From positions 27,778 through 91,777 of the forward strand of contig CACHVZ010000006.1 of NCBI GenBank assembly GCA_902583445.1: DNA of 64,000 nt, written 5' to 3'. Both the position numbers and the translations under genes were made by a program. This stretch comes from an uncultured Bacteroidota bacterium (GTDB lineage Bacteria; Bacteroidota; Bacteroidia; Flavobacteriales; Flavobacteriaceae). Below the pieces are notes generated by a model, which saw nothing but the letters and a program-made list of their open reading frames with translations, searched no databases and had not been told where the DNA came from. Each line of letters begins with the position of its first letter. The stretch's first letter is position 1. This document shows positions 16,347-25,948 of this stretch, piece after piece.

Positions 16347-16874
16347 ATGAATTATAAATATTTTGTCATTATTTCTTTATTACTGTCATGTAATACAGAT
16401 GCTGATGCAGTTTTAGAATCAAATCCCTCACTTAATAAAGTTCCTCTTAGTATTGCGCAAAACTTCTCTTTGATTTATTCAGATTCAACAATACTAAAGT
16501 CCTTGATTACAGGAGAAAAGCATTATGATTTTTCAAATGATGAGCTAAACTATTCAGAACTATACGATAATATAGAGCTAATAATTTATGATAATAATAA
16601 AACTTCAAATATTAAATCAGATTATGCCATAATATATAATTTACATAAGTTTATAGAGTTCAATGGAAATGTTAAAATTACTACAACTGATAATGAGTTA
16701 TTAGTAACAGATCAATTATTTTATGATACTGAAAATAATTGGCTTTTCACTGAACAAAAATTTGAGTATACTGATAATACAAATAAAATTATTGGAAATA
16801 GACTTGACTCTAACAGAGACTTTACAGATTTGATAACAGGAGAATTAAGAGGTTCAATAAACATAATAGATTAA
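16347..16874 (+). CDS. lptC: LPS export ABC transporter periplasmic protein LptC
   Basis: Lipoprotein; SDSTILKSLITGEKHYDF, ARVEFNGNV-like FIEFNGNVKITTTDNELLVTDQLFYD. Confidence 0.75.
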   Translation: MNYKYFVIISLLLSCNTDADAVLESNPSLNKVPLSIAQNFSLIYSDSTILKSLITGEKHYDFSNDELNYSELYDNIELIIYDNNKTSNIKSDYAIIYNLHKFIEFNGNVKITTTDNELLVTDQLFYDTENNWLFTEQKFEYTDNTNKIIGNRLDSNRDFTDLITGELRGSINIID

Positions 16875-17065
16875 TGAGAAACTATTTAATATCTGAAATA
16901 ATTTATTGGGTGATAGCAATAATATCTATATTTAGCGTTTTTGAAAACTGGAATATTGATAAAAATAGAGCATATATTTTTTTAGGATTCACTATACTTT
17001 CTGTTTTTATGGCTTTATTTAGAAGATATTTTAGAATTAAGTATTATAAAAAAAAGGATAGATGA
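16874..17065 (+). CDS. small two-TM membrane protein
   Basis: 63 aa, overlaps lptC and the CNNM gene by a few nt. Confidence 0.6.
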   Translation: MRNYLISEIIYWVIAIISIFSVFENWNIDKNRAYIFLGFTILSVFMALFRRYFRIKYYKKKDR

Positions 17066-18312
17066 TAATTTTATTTAGCCTTCTTTCTTCAGCATTTTTC
17101 TCAGGAATGGAAATTGCTTATGTTTCATCTAATAGAGTAAATCTTGAAATTGAAAAAAATCAATCAGGCTTAATCCCAAAAACACTTTCTATAATTACAC
17201 AGAATCCTTCTAGGTTCATTGCTACAATGCTTATTGGAAATAATTTTGCTTTAGTCATCTATGGAATATTTATGGGGCAATTTATTTTTGATAATATGCC
17301 ATATATTAACCTTGCATCACTAAATGAATTATCAGCATTATTAATCCAAACTACTATATCCACTTTTGTAATTTTAATCGCAGCAGAATTCATACCAAAA
17401 GTAATTTTTCAGATTTATTCTAATCTTTTTATGAAAATTTTTGCAATTCCAGCTTATGTTTTTTATCAGTTATTCTATCCTATTACTAGTTTAGTAACAA
17501 TTATTTCTAGTTTTATTTTAAAGAGATTTTTTAAAGTAAATGATATATCATCAGAAAATTCATTTTCAAAATTAGAATTAGAAAATTATATAGAAAGTGA
17601 AATAGAAAATTCTAATGAAAATCTTGATACTGAAATAGAAATTTTTCAAAATGCACTTGAATTATCCGAAATCAAAGCAAGGGATATTATGGTTCCTAGA
17701 GCAGAAGTAATTGCTATTGATGAATTAACGGACTTAAAAAAGGTTAAGGAGATTCTTATTCAAACAGGTCTTTCAAAAATTCCTGTATACAAAGATTCAA
17801 TTGATAACATTGTTGGGTACCTTCATTCTTTTGACTTCCTTAAAAAACCTTATAATTTAAAAGATTTCATTTTACCCATTGAGTTTATTCCAGAGCCAAT
17901 GATAGTAAATGATGTTTTAAAACGCCTGACTAGGCAAAGAAAGAGCATTGCAGTGGTAATTGATGAATATGGTGGTACATCTGGAATAATTACGGTAGAG
18001 GATATAATTGAGGAGTTATTTGGTGAAATTGAGGATGAACATGATAATTATGATTATTATGAAAAAAAGATTTCAGAAAATTTATTTGAGTTTTCGGCAA
18101 GGTTAGAAATAGAATATTTAAACAAAAAGCATAACCTTGATCTTCCAGAGAGTGATTCATATGACACTTTGGGAGGATTAATTGTTTTTAATAAAGAAGA
18201 AATTCCTAATATTGATGATGAAATAATTATTGATAAATACTCAATTAAAATAACTGAAGCAACATCTTCCAAAATAGAAAAAGTACTCTTAAAAAAAATT
18301 CAATCAAAATAG
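17062..18312 (+). CDS. CNNM/CBS/CorC_HlyC (hemolysin-family) transporter
   Basis: SAFFSGMEIAYVSSNR, VMVPRAEV-like IMVPRAEVIAID, VVIDEYGGTSGIITVEDIIEELFGEIEDEHD. Confidence 0.88.
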   Translation: MIILFSLLSSAFFSGMEIAYVSSNRVNLEIEKNQSGLIPKTLSIITQNPSRFIATMLIGNNFALVIYGIFMGQFIFDNMPYINLASLNELSALLIQTTISTFVILIAAEFIPKVIFQIYSNLFMKIFAIPAYVFYQLFYPITSLVTIISSFILKRFFKVNDISSENSFSKLELENYIESEIENSNENLDTEIEIFQNALELSEIKARDIMVPRAEVIAIDELTDLKKVKEILIQTGLSKIPVYKDSIDNIVGYLHSFDFLKKPYNLKDFILPIEFIPEPMIVNDVLKRLTRQRKSIAVVIDEYGGTSGIITVEDIIEELFGEIEDEHDNYDYYEKKISENLFEFSARLEIEYLNKKHNLDLPESDSYDTLGGLIVFNKEEIPNIDDEIIIDKYSIKITEATSSKIEKVLLKKIQSK

Positions 18313-18356
18313 TATTTTATAATACTTAATTGTATTTTCGAAAATTATTTGAAACT

Positions 18357-20144
18357 ATGGCTATACTTGGACAGATAAGAAAAAGATCAATTTTTTTAAT
18401 CCTAGTTATTGGGATGGCTCTTTTTGCATTTGTTATTTCAGGAGTTTTTACATCAAATGGAGGGTTTGATTCAAATAAACCAATTGGTGAAATTAATGGG
18501 GAAGAAATTGACTTCGAAATCTTTAACTCTATGGTTGAACAATCTCAAGCCGTTTATGGATTAAATACAATAAAAGCAGTCAATTTAGCTTGGGAACAAG
18601 GTTTACAAAATCAAATTTTAATTCAAGAACTTGAAAAATTAGGTATAGATGCTGGAAAGAATCAATTAGAACAAATTATTTCTCAAGACCAATCTATTGC
18701 TTTAAACCCTATATTTCAAAATGAAATTGGTCTTTTTGATTTTAACCTTTTCTCAAATTATATTACACAACTCAAATCAACCAATCCATCTTTATATAAT
18801 TCATGGAGGCTTCAGGAAGAAAATTTTATAACTATTGCAAAACAAAAAATTTATTTTGATTTAATTAGGTCAAGTATTATACAAACAAATATTGAATCAA
18901 AAATTCAATATCATTTAGAAAATGATAAGGTCAATCTCCAATATTTAAGGATTCCATATGAAAACATTCCTGACTCTCTTTTCAAAATTAAAGATTCTGA
19001 AATTTTATCTTACATGAAGAAAAACAAAGATGGATATGAAATAAGTGAATCAAAAGAAATTGAATATATATATATTCAAGACAATGCCTCAGAACTTGAT
19101 ATAAATAATATTATATCAAATCTTGAACAGCTTAGAGATGGGTTCAATCAATTAAACAGGGTTACAAATAATGTTGATTATGTTGAAGGTTTCAAAGACA
19201 CAAAAGAAATATCAGAATTCATTGACATATACTCCGATATAAGTTGGGACTCAATCTATTTAACAAGAGAAGATTTAAAGAGTGATTATGATGATATACT
19301 TTTTGGATTAAACATAGGTCAGGTTTTTGGACCATACAAGGATGATAATTTTTACAAGATTTCTAGAATGGTTGGTAAAAAACGAGAAGGTAACTTAAAT
19401 AAAGTTTTACTAGCGAATGTTGTAAAAGAGATTATACCTTCAAACGAGTCTTCAAATAATAATTACAGGAAAGCATCACAGGTTGAATTTGATGCTAATA
19501 ATGATCTTCCTCTTAATCAAAGTGATGTTGCTCTACCAATTAATAATTTTGAATCATTTGAGGAGTTTGATGAAGGTATTCCTGGAATTAATAATTCTAG
19601 ACAAGTTATTAAATGGTTATATGATAAAGGATCAAAGGTAGGTGATGTTAGAAGATTCGATTTAGCTGATGGATATCTTGTTGCAAAGATTATTCAGTTT
19701 AATAAAAAAAGATTAACTAATATTGATAAAGTTAGAGATGAAATTTCTGAAATTATTTTAAATGATAAAAAATTTAGTTATTTAAAAAATAAATATAAAT
19801 CTACAATTGATATTGAATCAATAGCAATTGAAAATAATATTGATGTAGAAAATGCATCTGCTGTTACTCAAAGTGACCCTATTCTAGTTGGAGCAGGTCC
19901 TGAGCCATATATTATAGGTTCTTCATTTTCTCTGATGGAAGATGAAACATCTGAATTGCTTAAAGGAAATAATGGTATATATATAGTTAGATTAAAATCA
20001 AAACAAACTGCTGAAGAGTTTAATTTAAGTCAAGATATAACCAATTCATCAATTGAAAGTGAATTAGAAAGAATGTCTCTATTAATCCCAGATGTTCTTG
20101 AATCCAACGCAGAAATTATTGATAATAGAAGTTTCTATTATTAA
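18357..20144 (+). CDS. PpiD/SurA_N-like periplasmic folding factor, parvulin domain apparently absent
   Basis: MAILGQIRKRSIFLILVIGMALFAFVISGVF, PIGEINGEEIDFEIFNSMVEQ; no KASHILI...GGDLGWF block seen. Confidence 0.8.
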   Translation: MAILGQIRKRSIFLILVIGMALFAFVISGVFTSNGGFDSNKPIGEINGEEIDFEIFNSMVEQSQAVYGLNTIKAVNLAWEQGLQNQILIQELEKLGIDAGKNQLEQIISQDQSIALNPIFQNEIGLFDFNLFSNYITQLKSTNPSLYNSWRLQEENFITIAKQKIYFDLIRSSIIQTNIESKIQYHLENDKVNLQYLRIPYENIPDSLFKIKDSEILSYMKKNKDGYEISESKEIEYIYIQDNASELDINNIISNLEQLRDGFNQLNRVTNNVDYVEGFKDTKEISEFIDIYSDISWDSIYLTREDLKSDYDDILFGLNIGQVFGPYKDDNFYKISRMVGKKREGNLNKVLLANVVKEIIPSNESSNNNYRKASQVEFDANNDLPLNQSDVALPINNFESFEEFDEGIPGINNSRQVIKWLYDKGSKVGDVRRFDLADGYLVAKIIQFNKKRLTNIDKVRDEISEIILNDKKFSYLKNKYKSTIDIESIAIENNIDVENASAVTQSDPILVGAGPEPYIIGSSFSLMEDETSELLKGNNGIYIVRLKSKQTAEEFNLSQDITNSSIESELERMSLLIPDVLESNAEIIDNRSFYY

Positions 20145-21043
20145 TTTAATATCAATTTATCAAACTCGAAAATAAAGTTAAATCCTTTATTCTTAAAATA
20201 TGTTTCAGTTTCAGACTCATTGGATGATGCAAGGATAAAGTCTCCACCCCACGCACCTAAACTTTTAATTTCACCATTAAAATCATTAAATAGTTTATCC
20301 TTAATTTTCTCTTTTGAGATTAATTTTGATATTATATTTTCGTGTTCTCTTATAAGTTTGTTGAATTCTGATTGATCTTTGCATATAATAATCCTTTTTG
20401 TAATTTCTGAAATCTCAGAAATACCAATTTTTGAATTTACCTTTTCTTTGAAATCTATTATTTCATCCAAGGAATTTTGTTTTTTATTTAGATAGACAAA
20501 ATATAGTTTATCTTTAAAAGATGGGTTAAAATCAATTTTTGTAATTTCTTTTTTATCATCATATAATCTATATAGTAGTGAGCTATTTGACTCAGCACAT
20601 GCAATATCATAACCACTTCCATTAAAGAATTTATAATTGAGCTCATATGGGTCAACCCCTGAAAGTTTTGAGATATTATTAATCAATGTTGATGAAGAGC
20701 CTAAACCCCAATTCTTATCAAATGTTAATTGAGTATTTATTGTTGAGCCATTTGATTTTAAAAAATTAGTTTCTTTTTCTCTGATATAACTTATTAGTTC
20801 TTTTATAATTCTTGAAATTTCTTTTGATGAAGAATATAAAATATCCAGATTATCTTTATCTATTTCACATTTAAACCAAATCTCTTTATCATTATTATAG
20901 CTTGTCCAGTTGATAATATTAGAGTCATTGTCATTTATTTCTAAATACTGCCCATAGACTGAAGGTAATGCTAGAGATAATGCTCCATTAAGAACAAAAT
21001 ATTCTCCTGTTATTAAAAGCTTACCATTACTATAAAATTTCAT
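20141..21043 (-). CDS. GYDIA family GHMP kinase
   Basis: YSNGKLLITGEYFVLNGALSLALP, GLGSSSTLI, GSGYDIACAESNSSLLYRL. Confidence 0.9.
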   Translation of the reverse strand: MKFYSNGKLLITGEYFVLNGALSLALPSVYGQYLEINDNDSNIINWTSYNNDKEIWFKCEIDKDNLDILYSSSKEISRIIKELISYIREKETNFLKSNGSTINTQLTFDKNWGLGSSSTLINNISKLSGVDPYELNYKFFNGSGYDIACAESNSSLLYRLYDDKKEITKIDFNPSFKDKLYFVYLNKKQNSLDEIIDFKEKVNSKIGISEISEITKRIIICKDQSEFNKLIREHENIISKLISKEKIKDKLFNDFNGEIKSLGAWGGDFILASSNESETETYFKNKGFNFIFEFDKLILN

Positions 21044-21045
21044 AT

Positions 21046-22359
21046 TTACTTATTGGATTTAATAAACTCAGAAACTGAGCTATTATTGATCTCTTTGTCT
21101 AAAAAATATTTCTTAGCTCTTTTAATCTGATCTTTGTTAGCTTTATTTTTAATCAGTAGGTTGATAAGATGCATTTTCATATGCCCTTGCTGAATGCCGG
21201 ATGTAATTAATGATTTAACTGCAGCAAAATTTTGAGCAAGTCCAACACAAGCAATAATACTCATAAGATCTCTAGACGAAGGATTACCTAGTATTTGTAA
21301 TGATAGCTTAACAAGTGGGTGCAAATCAGTAATCCCTCCAACTGTTCCTACTGATAGTGGAATTTTAATGCTTAATCTAAATTTATTATTCAAAATTGTA
21401 CATTCTGATAAACTCTCATATTTAGAATTTAATGATGCATAAGAGTGAATACCAGCTTCTACTGCCCTAAAATCATTTCCCGTGGCAATTAAAATTGCAT
21501 CTATTCCATTCATAATCCCTTTATTATGAGTAACTGCTCTGCTGATATCAATTTTAGCAATATCAAAAGCATATTTCATTTTTTTTGCAAACTCATCTGA
21601 TTCAATACCATTAATATCAACTAAATCTTTAATATCGCATTCTGCATAGGCTTCAACAATACAATCTGGTGTATAATTTGATAATATTGACATTATTATA
21701 TTTATACTATTACCACTTTTAACGAAATAATCATATTGTTTAGACAATTCGTCTATTTTTTTTGACATTGCTTCTAGGCATGAATTAATAAAATTAGCTC
21801 CCATTGAATCTGAAGTATCAAAATCAATTGATAATTGGAAATAGTTTTTTAGATCACTTGTTTTATCAATAATATTTATTGCAGATATACCACCACCTCT
21901 TTTTTTCATATTCTTTGTTATATTGTCAGTGGATTTAAGTATTTCTGCTTTATTTTTATTTATAAATTCTTTGAGAGCTTCTTTATCTCCATCAAAAGAA
22001 AGGTATATGTGTCCTCTTTTAGTGAAACTTTTAACTTTAGATTTAAATCCTCCTTTATCAAACCAGAATTTAGATGCATTTGACAATGCAGCAACAACTG
22101 AACTTTCCTCTGTTACAATTGGTATAGTATAATTTTTATTATTTATTAAAAAGTTTGGTGATAAAGAATATGGAAGATAAAAGTTTGAAATACTGTTTTC
22201 AGAAAATGAATCATGTATAGCTTGGATGTCTTTATTAGAATTTAAATAATTATCAAGTATTGATTTAACTTGATTTGAATCATCAAACATTTTTTCACTT
22301 AACCAATCAATCTTTTCCTCCCTTGAAAGTTTTGAAAAACCAATTATTTTTTTTGGCAT
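21046..22359 (-). CDS. mvaA: hydroxymethylglutaryl-CoA reductase, degradative type (class II)
   Basis: ITEESSVVAALSNASKFWF, THNKGIMNGIDAILIATGNDFRAVEAGIHSYAS, LSVGTVGGITDLHPLVKLSL. Confidence 0.93.
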   Translation of the reverse strand: MPKKIIGFSKLSREEKIDWLSEKMFDDSNQVKSILDNYLNSNKDIQAIHDSFSENSISNFYLPYSLSPNFLINNKNYTIPIVTEESSVVAALSNASKFWFDKGGFKSKVKSFTKRGHIYLSFDGDKEALKEFINKNKAEILKSTDNITKNMKKRGGGISAINIIDKTSDLKNYFQLSIDFDTSDSMGANFINSCLEAMSKKIDELSKQYDYFVKSGNSINIIMSILSNYTPDCIVEAYAECDIKDLVDINGIESDEFAKKMKYAFDIAKIDISRAVTHNKGIMNGIDAILIATGNDFRAVEAGIHSYASLNSKYESLSECTILNNKFRLSIKIPLSVGTVGGITDLHPLVKLSLQILGNPSSRDLMSIIACVGLAQNFAAVKSLITSGIQQGHMKMHLINLLIKNKANKDQIKRAKKYFLDKEINNSSVSEFIKSNK

Positions 22360-22423
22360 AATTTTCTTTTCTTTATGTAAATATAAGTGAAAACAAACTC
22401 AATATAATTTAAGGCATTGAACA

Positions 22424-23980
22424 GTGAATAATATTAATCTATTTAATGGAGACGAAATAAATCAAAAAACAATTCTTGGCCATCCATCTGGACTTTTTAC
22501 ACTTTTTTTTACTGAAATGTGGGAAAGGTTTTCATATTATGGAATGCGCGCAATACTTGTTTTATTTCTAATCTCCTCTATTGATAATGAGGGATGGGGA
22601 TGGGAAAGATCAGATGCTTTAGTATTATATGGTTGGTACACTGGGCTTGTATATATTACTCCAATTTTTGGTGGACTAATTGCAGATAGATTAATAGGAT
22701 ACAGGAAAGCTGTTGTCTATGGGGCTCTTCTTATGACACTTGGTCATGCAGCTATGGCCCTTGAGGTTTTTTATGATTTTTATTTATATGTTGGTTTAAG
22801 TCTTTTAATATTAGGAAATGGGCTTTTTAAGCCAAATATAAGCTCGATAGTAGGTCAAATGTATAAAGATGATGGAAAAATCAAAGATGCTGCATACACA
22901 ATATTTTATATGGGCATTAATTCTGGTGCCTTTTTAGGAATTCTTCTATGTGGTTATATTGGTGAAACTGTTAATTGGCATTATGGTTTTGGTCTAGCAG
23001 GAATATTTATGTTATTCGGAATGCTTCAGTTTCATTATGGACAAAATATTTTTGGATCAATTGGTTTAAAACCAATTGAAAAAAAAGATGAGAAAAATTT
23101 AGATGTTAAGGAAAATCAAACTCCAAGGAAAACTATAGTTGATAGATTAATTGTTATTGGAATTTTTTCTTTTGTAACTATATTTTTTTGGTGGGGATTT
23201 GAACAGGCAGGGGGAAGTATGACAATTTTTGCAAATGATTATACCAATAGAGATCTTATGGGAACAGGAGCACTAGCTTTTAAGATTATAAACTCACTTT
23301 TAGTTATAGTTCCAATGATTATTTTGACAATAATTCTATATTATTTATTTAATAACACATTTCAGAAATATGCGATTTCTAATATATTTCTATCGCTAAG
23401 TTTTATTATAATTTGGGGTATCATCATATGGATGTTAAATAGAGAATTTGTAAAGGATGCAACTGAAGTGCCTGCATCATGGTTTGCTATTTTGAACTCT
23501 TTCTTTATAATTGTATTTGCACCAGTTCTTTCTAAAATTTGGCAATCAAAATTTAATCCATCAGGACCTGTAAAATTTGGGATTGGATTAATGCTTTTAT
23601 CAATAGGATTTGCAATTCTTTCATATGGTTCTTTAAGTATTCCTTTGGGAGCTTCTTCAGCCTCTCAAAGTATGATTTTTCTTATTCTCGCCTATCTATT
23701 TCATACATTAGGAGAGCTGTGTGTATCTCCTGTTGGACTTTCTTATGTTAGTAAATTAGCTCCACAGAAACTTGTTGGTTTAATGTTTGGAGTTTGGTTT
23801 GTAGCAAACTTTGTAGCAAATTTAAGTGCAGGTTTTACAGGAAGTTATATAGATCCAATAGTAGAAGATTATGGAATGTCGGTTTTCTTCTTAATTTTTA
23901 CAATTTTGCCTGCATTTGTTGGATTGTTAATGATAGCTGCAAATAAAAAGATTGTAAGTATGATGCATGGAATCAACTAA
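22424..23980 (+). CDS. POT family peptide MFS transporter
   Basis: GHPSGLFTLFFTEMWERFSYYGMRAILVLFL, GGLIADRLIGYRKAVVYGALLMTLGH. Confidence 0.93.
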   Translation: MNNINLFNGDEINQKTILGHPSGLFTLFFTEMWERFSYYGMRAILVLFLISSIDNEGWGWERSDALVLYGWYTGLVYITPIFGGLIADRLIGYRKAVVYGALLMTLGHAAMALEVFYDFYLYVGLSLLILGNGLFKPNISSIVGQMYKDDGKIKDAAYTIFYMGINSGAFLGILLCGYIGETVNWHYGFGLAGIFMLFGMLQFHYGQNIFGSIGLKPIEKKDEKNLDVKENQTPRKTIVDRLIVIGIFSFVTIFFWWGFEQAGGSMTIFANDYTNRDLMGTGALAFKIINSLLVIVPMIILTIILYYLFNNTFQKYAISNIFLSLSFIIIWGIIIWMLNREFVKDATEVPASWFAILNSFFIIVFAPVLSKIWQSKFNPSGPVKFGIGLMLLSIGFAILSYGSLSIPLGASSASQSMIFLILAYLFHTLGELCVSPVGLSYVSKLAPQKLVGLMFGVWFVANFVANLSAGFTGSYIDPIVEDYGMSVFFLIFTILPAFVGLLMIAANKKIVSMMHGIN

Positions 23981-25073
23981 ATATTATTGATGAAGCAATT
24001 TTCTTAGATGTATCTTTAAAAGATAATAAATCATAAATTTTAGAATATTCCTTTATAATTTTTGATCTTGTTTCTTTCTCACAAAGCTTATTAAATTCAA
24101 ATGCAAGATTTTTCTTATTAAGGTCACCTTGAATAAGTTCTTTAACAATATTCTTCTCTAGTATAATATTTACAAGAGATATATGCCTAAGCTTAACAAA
24201 TAATTTACCAATAAAGTAACTAAGATCACTAGTCTTATAACAAACTAGTTGAGGTACCTTAAAAAGAGAACATTCTAATGAAGCTGTACCACTTGTTACA
24301 ATTGCAGCAAAAGAATTAGATAATAAGTCATATGTCTTATTATATAAGATATATAAATTAGAATATGCTGCTAGATTATATAACTTAGGATCAACATTAC
24401 TGACTCCCGCAATTACAAAATTGTAATTAGGATAATCACTAATTATAGATAAAAAAATTGGCAACATAGTTTTAATTTCTTGAGTTCTACTACCTGGTAA
24501 AAATGCAATAACTGGTTTATTATTAGGAATATTATTATCAATAAAAAAGCTATTATTTATATTGTGTGAACTAATAGCCTCTATTAACGGATGCCCAAAA
24601 TAAAATGTATCCATATTATGCTTTTCATTATAGTATTTCTTTTCAAATGGAAAAATAACATATAGCTTATCCACACTTCTTTTGATCTTTTTTATCCGAC
24701 CTTCCTTCCATGCCCATATTTGAGGGCTTATATAAAAGTAGTTATTGAACCCTTTTTTTTTAGCCCAATCACAAATTCTTAAATTAAAGCCAGGGTAATC
24801 GATATAAATTATTTTGTCAGGATTAAATGCAAGTATATCCTTTTTGCAGAAACTAATATTACTAAAGATTTTATCAAGATTTTTAATTACTTCATAAAAT
24901 CCCATAAATGCAAGTTCACTAATATGCTTTACATTAGTTCCTCCACTTAAAATCATTTTATCTCCACCCCAAAATTTAATTTCAGCATTTTTGTCTAGCG
25001 ATTTTATCTCAGTGATTAAACGAGAACCATATAAATCTCCTGACGCTTCTCCAGCAATTATATAATATTTCAT
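23973..25073 (-). CDS. lpxB: lipid-A-disaccharide synthase
   Basis: YYIIAGEASGDLYGSRLI, FNLRICDWAKKKGF, YYISPQIWAWKEGR, FLPGSRTQEI, TSGTASLECSLF. Confidence 0.95.
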   Translation of the reverse strand: MKYYIIAGEASGDLYGSRLITEIKSLDKNAEIKFWGGDKMILSGGTNVKHISELAFMGFYEVIKNLDKIFSNISFCKKDILAFNPDKIIYIDYPGFNLRICDWAKKKGFNNYFYISPQIWAWKEGRIKKIKRSVDKLYVIFPFEKKYYNEKHNMDTFYFGHPLIEAISSHNINNSFFIDNNIPNNKPVIAFLPGSRTQEIKTMLPIFLSIISDYPNYNFVIAGVSNVDPKLYNLAAYSNLYILYNKTYDLLSNSFAAIVTSGTASLECSLFKVPQLVCYKTSDLSYFIGKLFVKLRHISLVNIILEKNIVKELIQGDLNKKNLAFEFNKLCEKETRSKIIKEYSKIYDLLSFKDTSKKIASSIIFS

Positions 25074-25840
25074 TTAAAATCCCACTCGTTTATACCCTGA
25101 ATAGCATGGTGAGCAGTTAAATCAAATTCAACTGGTACAATTGAAATATAATTATTCTTTAGAGCCCATTCATCTGTATCTTCTCCTGGATCTTTATTAA
25201 CAAACTTTCCAGTTAACCAGTAATATTCTTGACCAAGAGGATTTTTTCTCTTATCAAATTCTTCAACCCAATATGCCTTTGCTTGTCGACAAATTTTAAC
25301 ACCCATAATATCAGATTTCTTTACTGCAGGGATATTGACATTTAAAACAACTCCTTTTGGAATTCCATTATTTAAAGCATTTAAGGTAATCTTTCTAATG
25401 AAATCTTTAGATTGACTAAAGTCTGCATTCCAACTGTAATCTAAAAGAGAAAAACCTATAGCAGGAACTCCTTCAATTCCAGCTTCAATAGCAGCACTCA
25501 TTGTTCCGGAATAAATTACATTAATTGAAGAGTTTGAACCATGATTAATTCCCGATACACATAAATCAGGTTTTCTAGGCATTAATTCGTTAATTGCCAA
25601 TTTTACGCAATCAGCAGGTGTTCCAGAACAACTATACTCAATAGTTTCAGAATTTTTTGGGGTAATTTTAGAAGAATGTAATGTTGAATTTATTGTTATG
25701 GCATGTCCCATTCCAGATTGTGGACTATCTGGAGCTACAACAATAACGTCACCTATATCTTTAATTACAGATATTAAAGTTTTTATTCCTGGAGCATTTA
25801 TTCCATCATCATTTGTAACTAAAATAAGTGGCCTTTTCAT
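25070..25840 (-). CDS. surE: 5'/3'-nucleotidase SurE
   Basis: RPLILVTNDDGINAPGIKTL, VVAPDSPQSGMGHAITI, SGINHGSNSSINVIYSGTMSAAIEA. Confidence 0.96.
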   Translation of the reverse strand: MKRPLILVTNDDGINAPGIKTLISVIKDIGDVIVVAPDSPQSGMGHAITINSTLHSSKITPKNSETIEYSCSGTPADCVKLAINELMPRKPDLCVSGINHGSNSSINVIYSGTMSAAIEAGIEGVPAIGFSLLDYSWNADFSQSKDFIRKITLNALNNGIPKGVVLNVNIPAVKKSDIMGVKICRQAKAYWVEEFDKRKNPLGQEYYWLTGKFVNKDPGEDTDEWALKNNYISIVPVEFDLTAHHAIQGINEWDFK

Positions 25841-25948
25841 AAAAAATTATTTCATGTAAATATATGAAAACGTTTTACTCTTTTAACTTTAACATAAACT
25901 TTGCTGTTATAGGGGCTACCTTAAATTTTTTTAAATTAATTTAGTATT

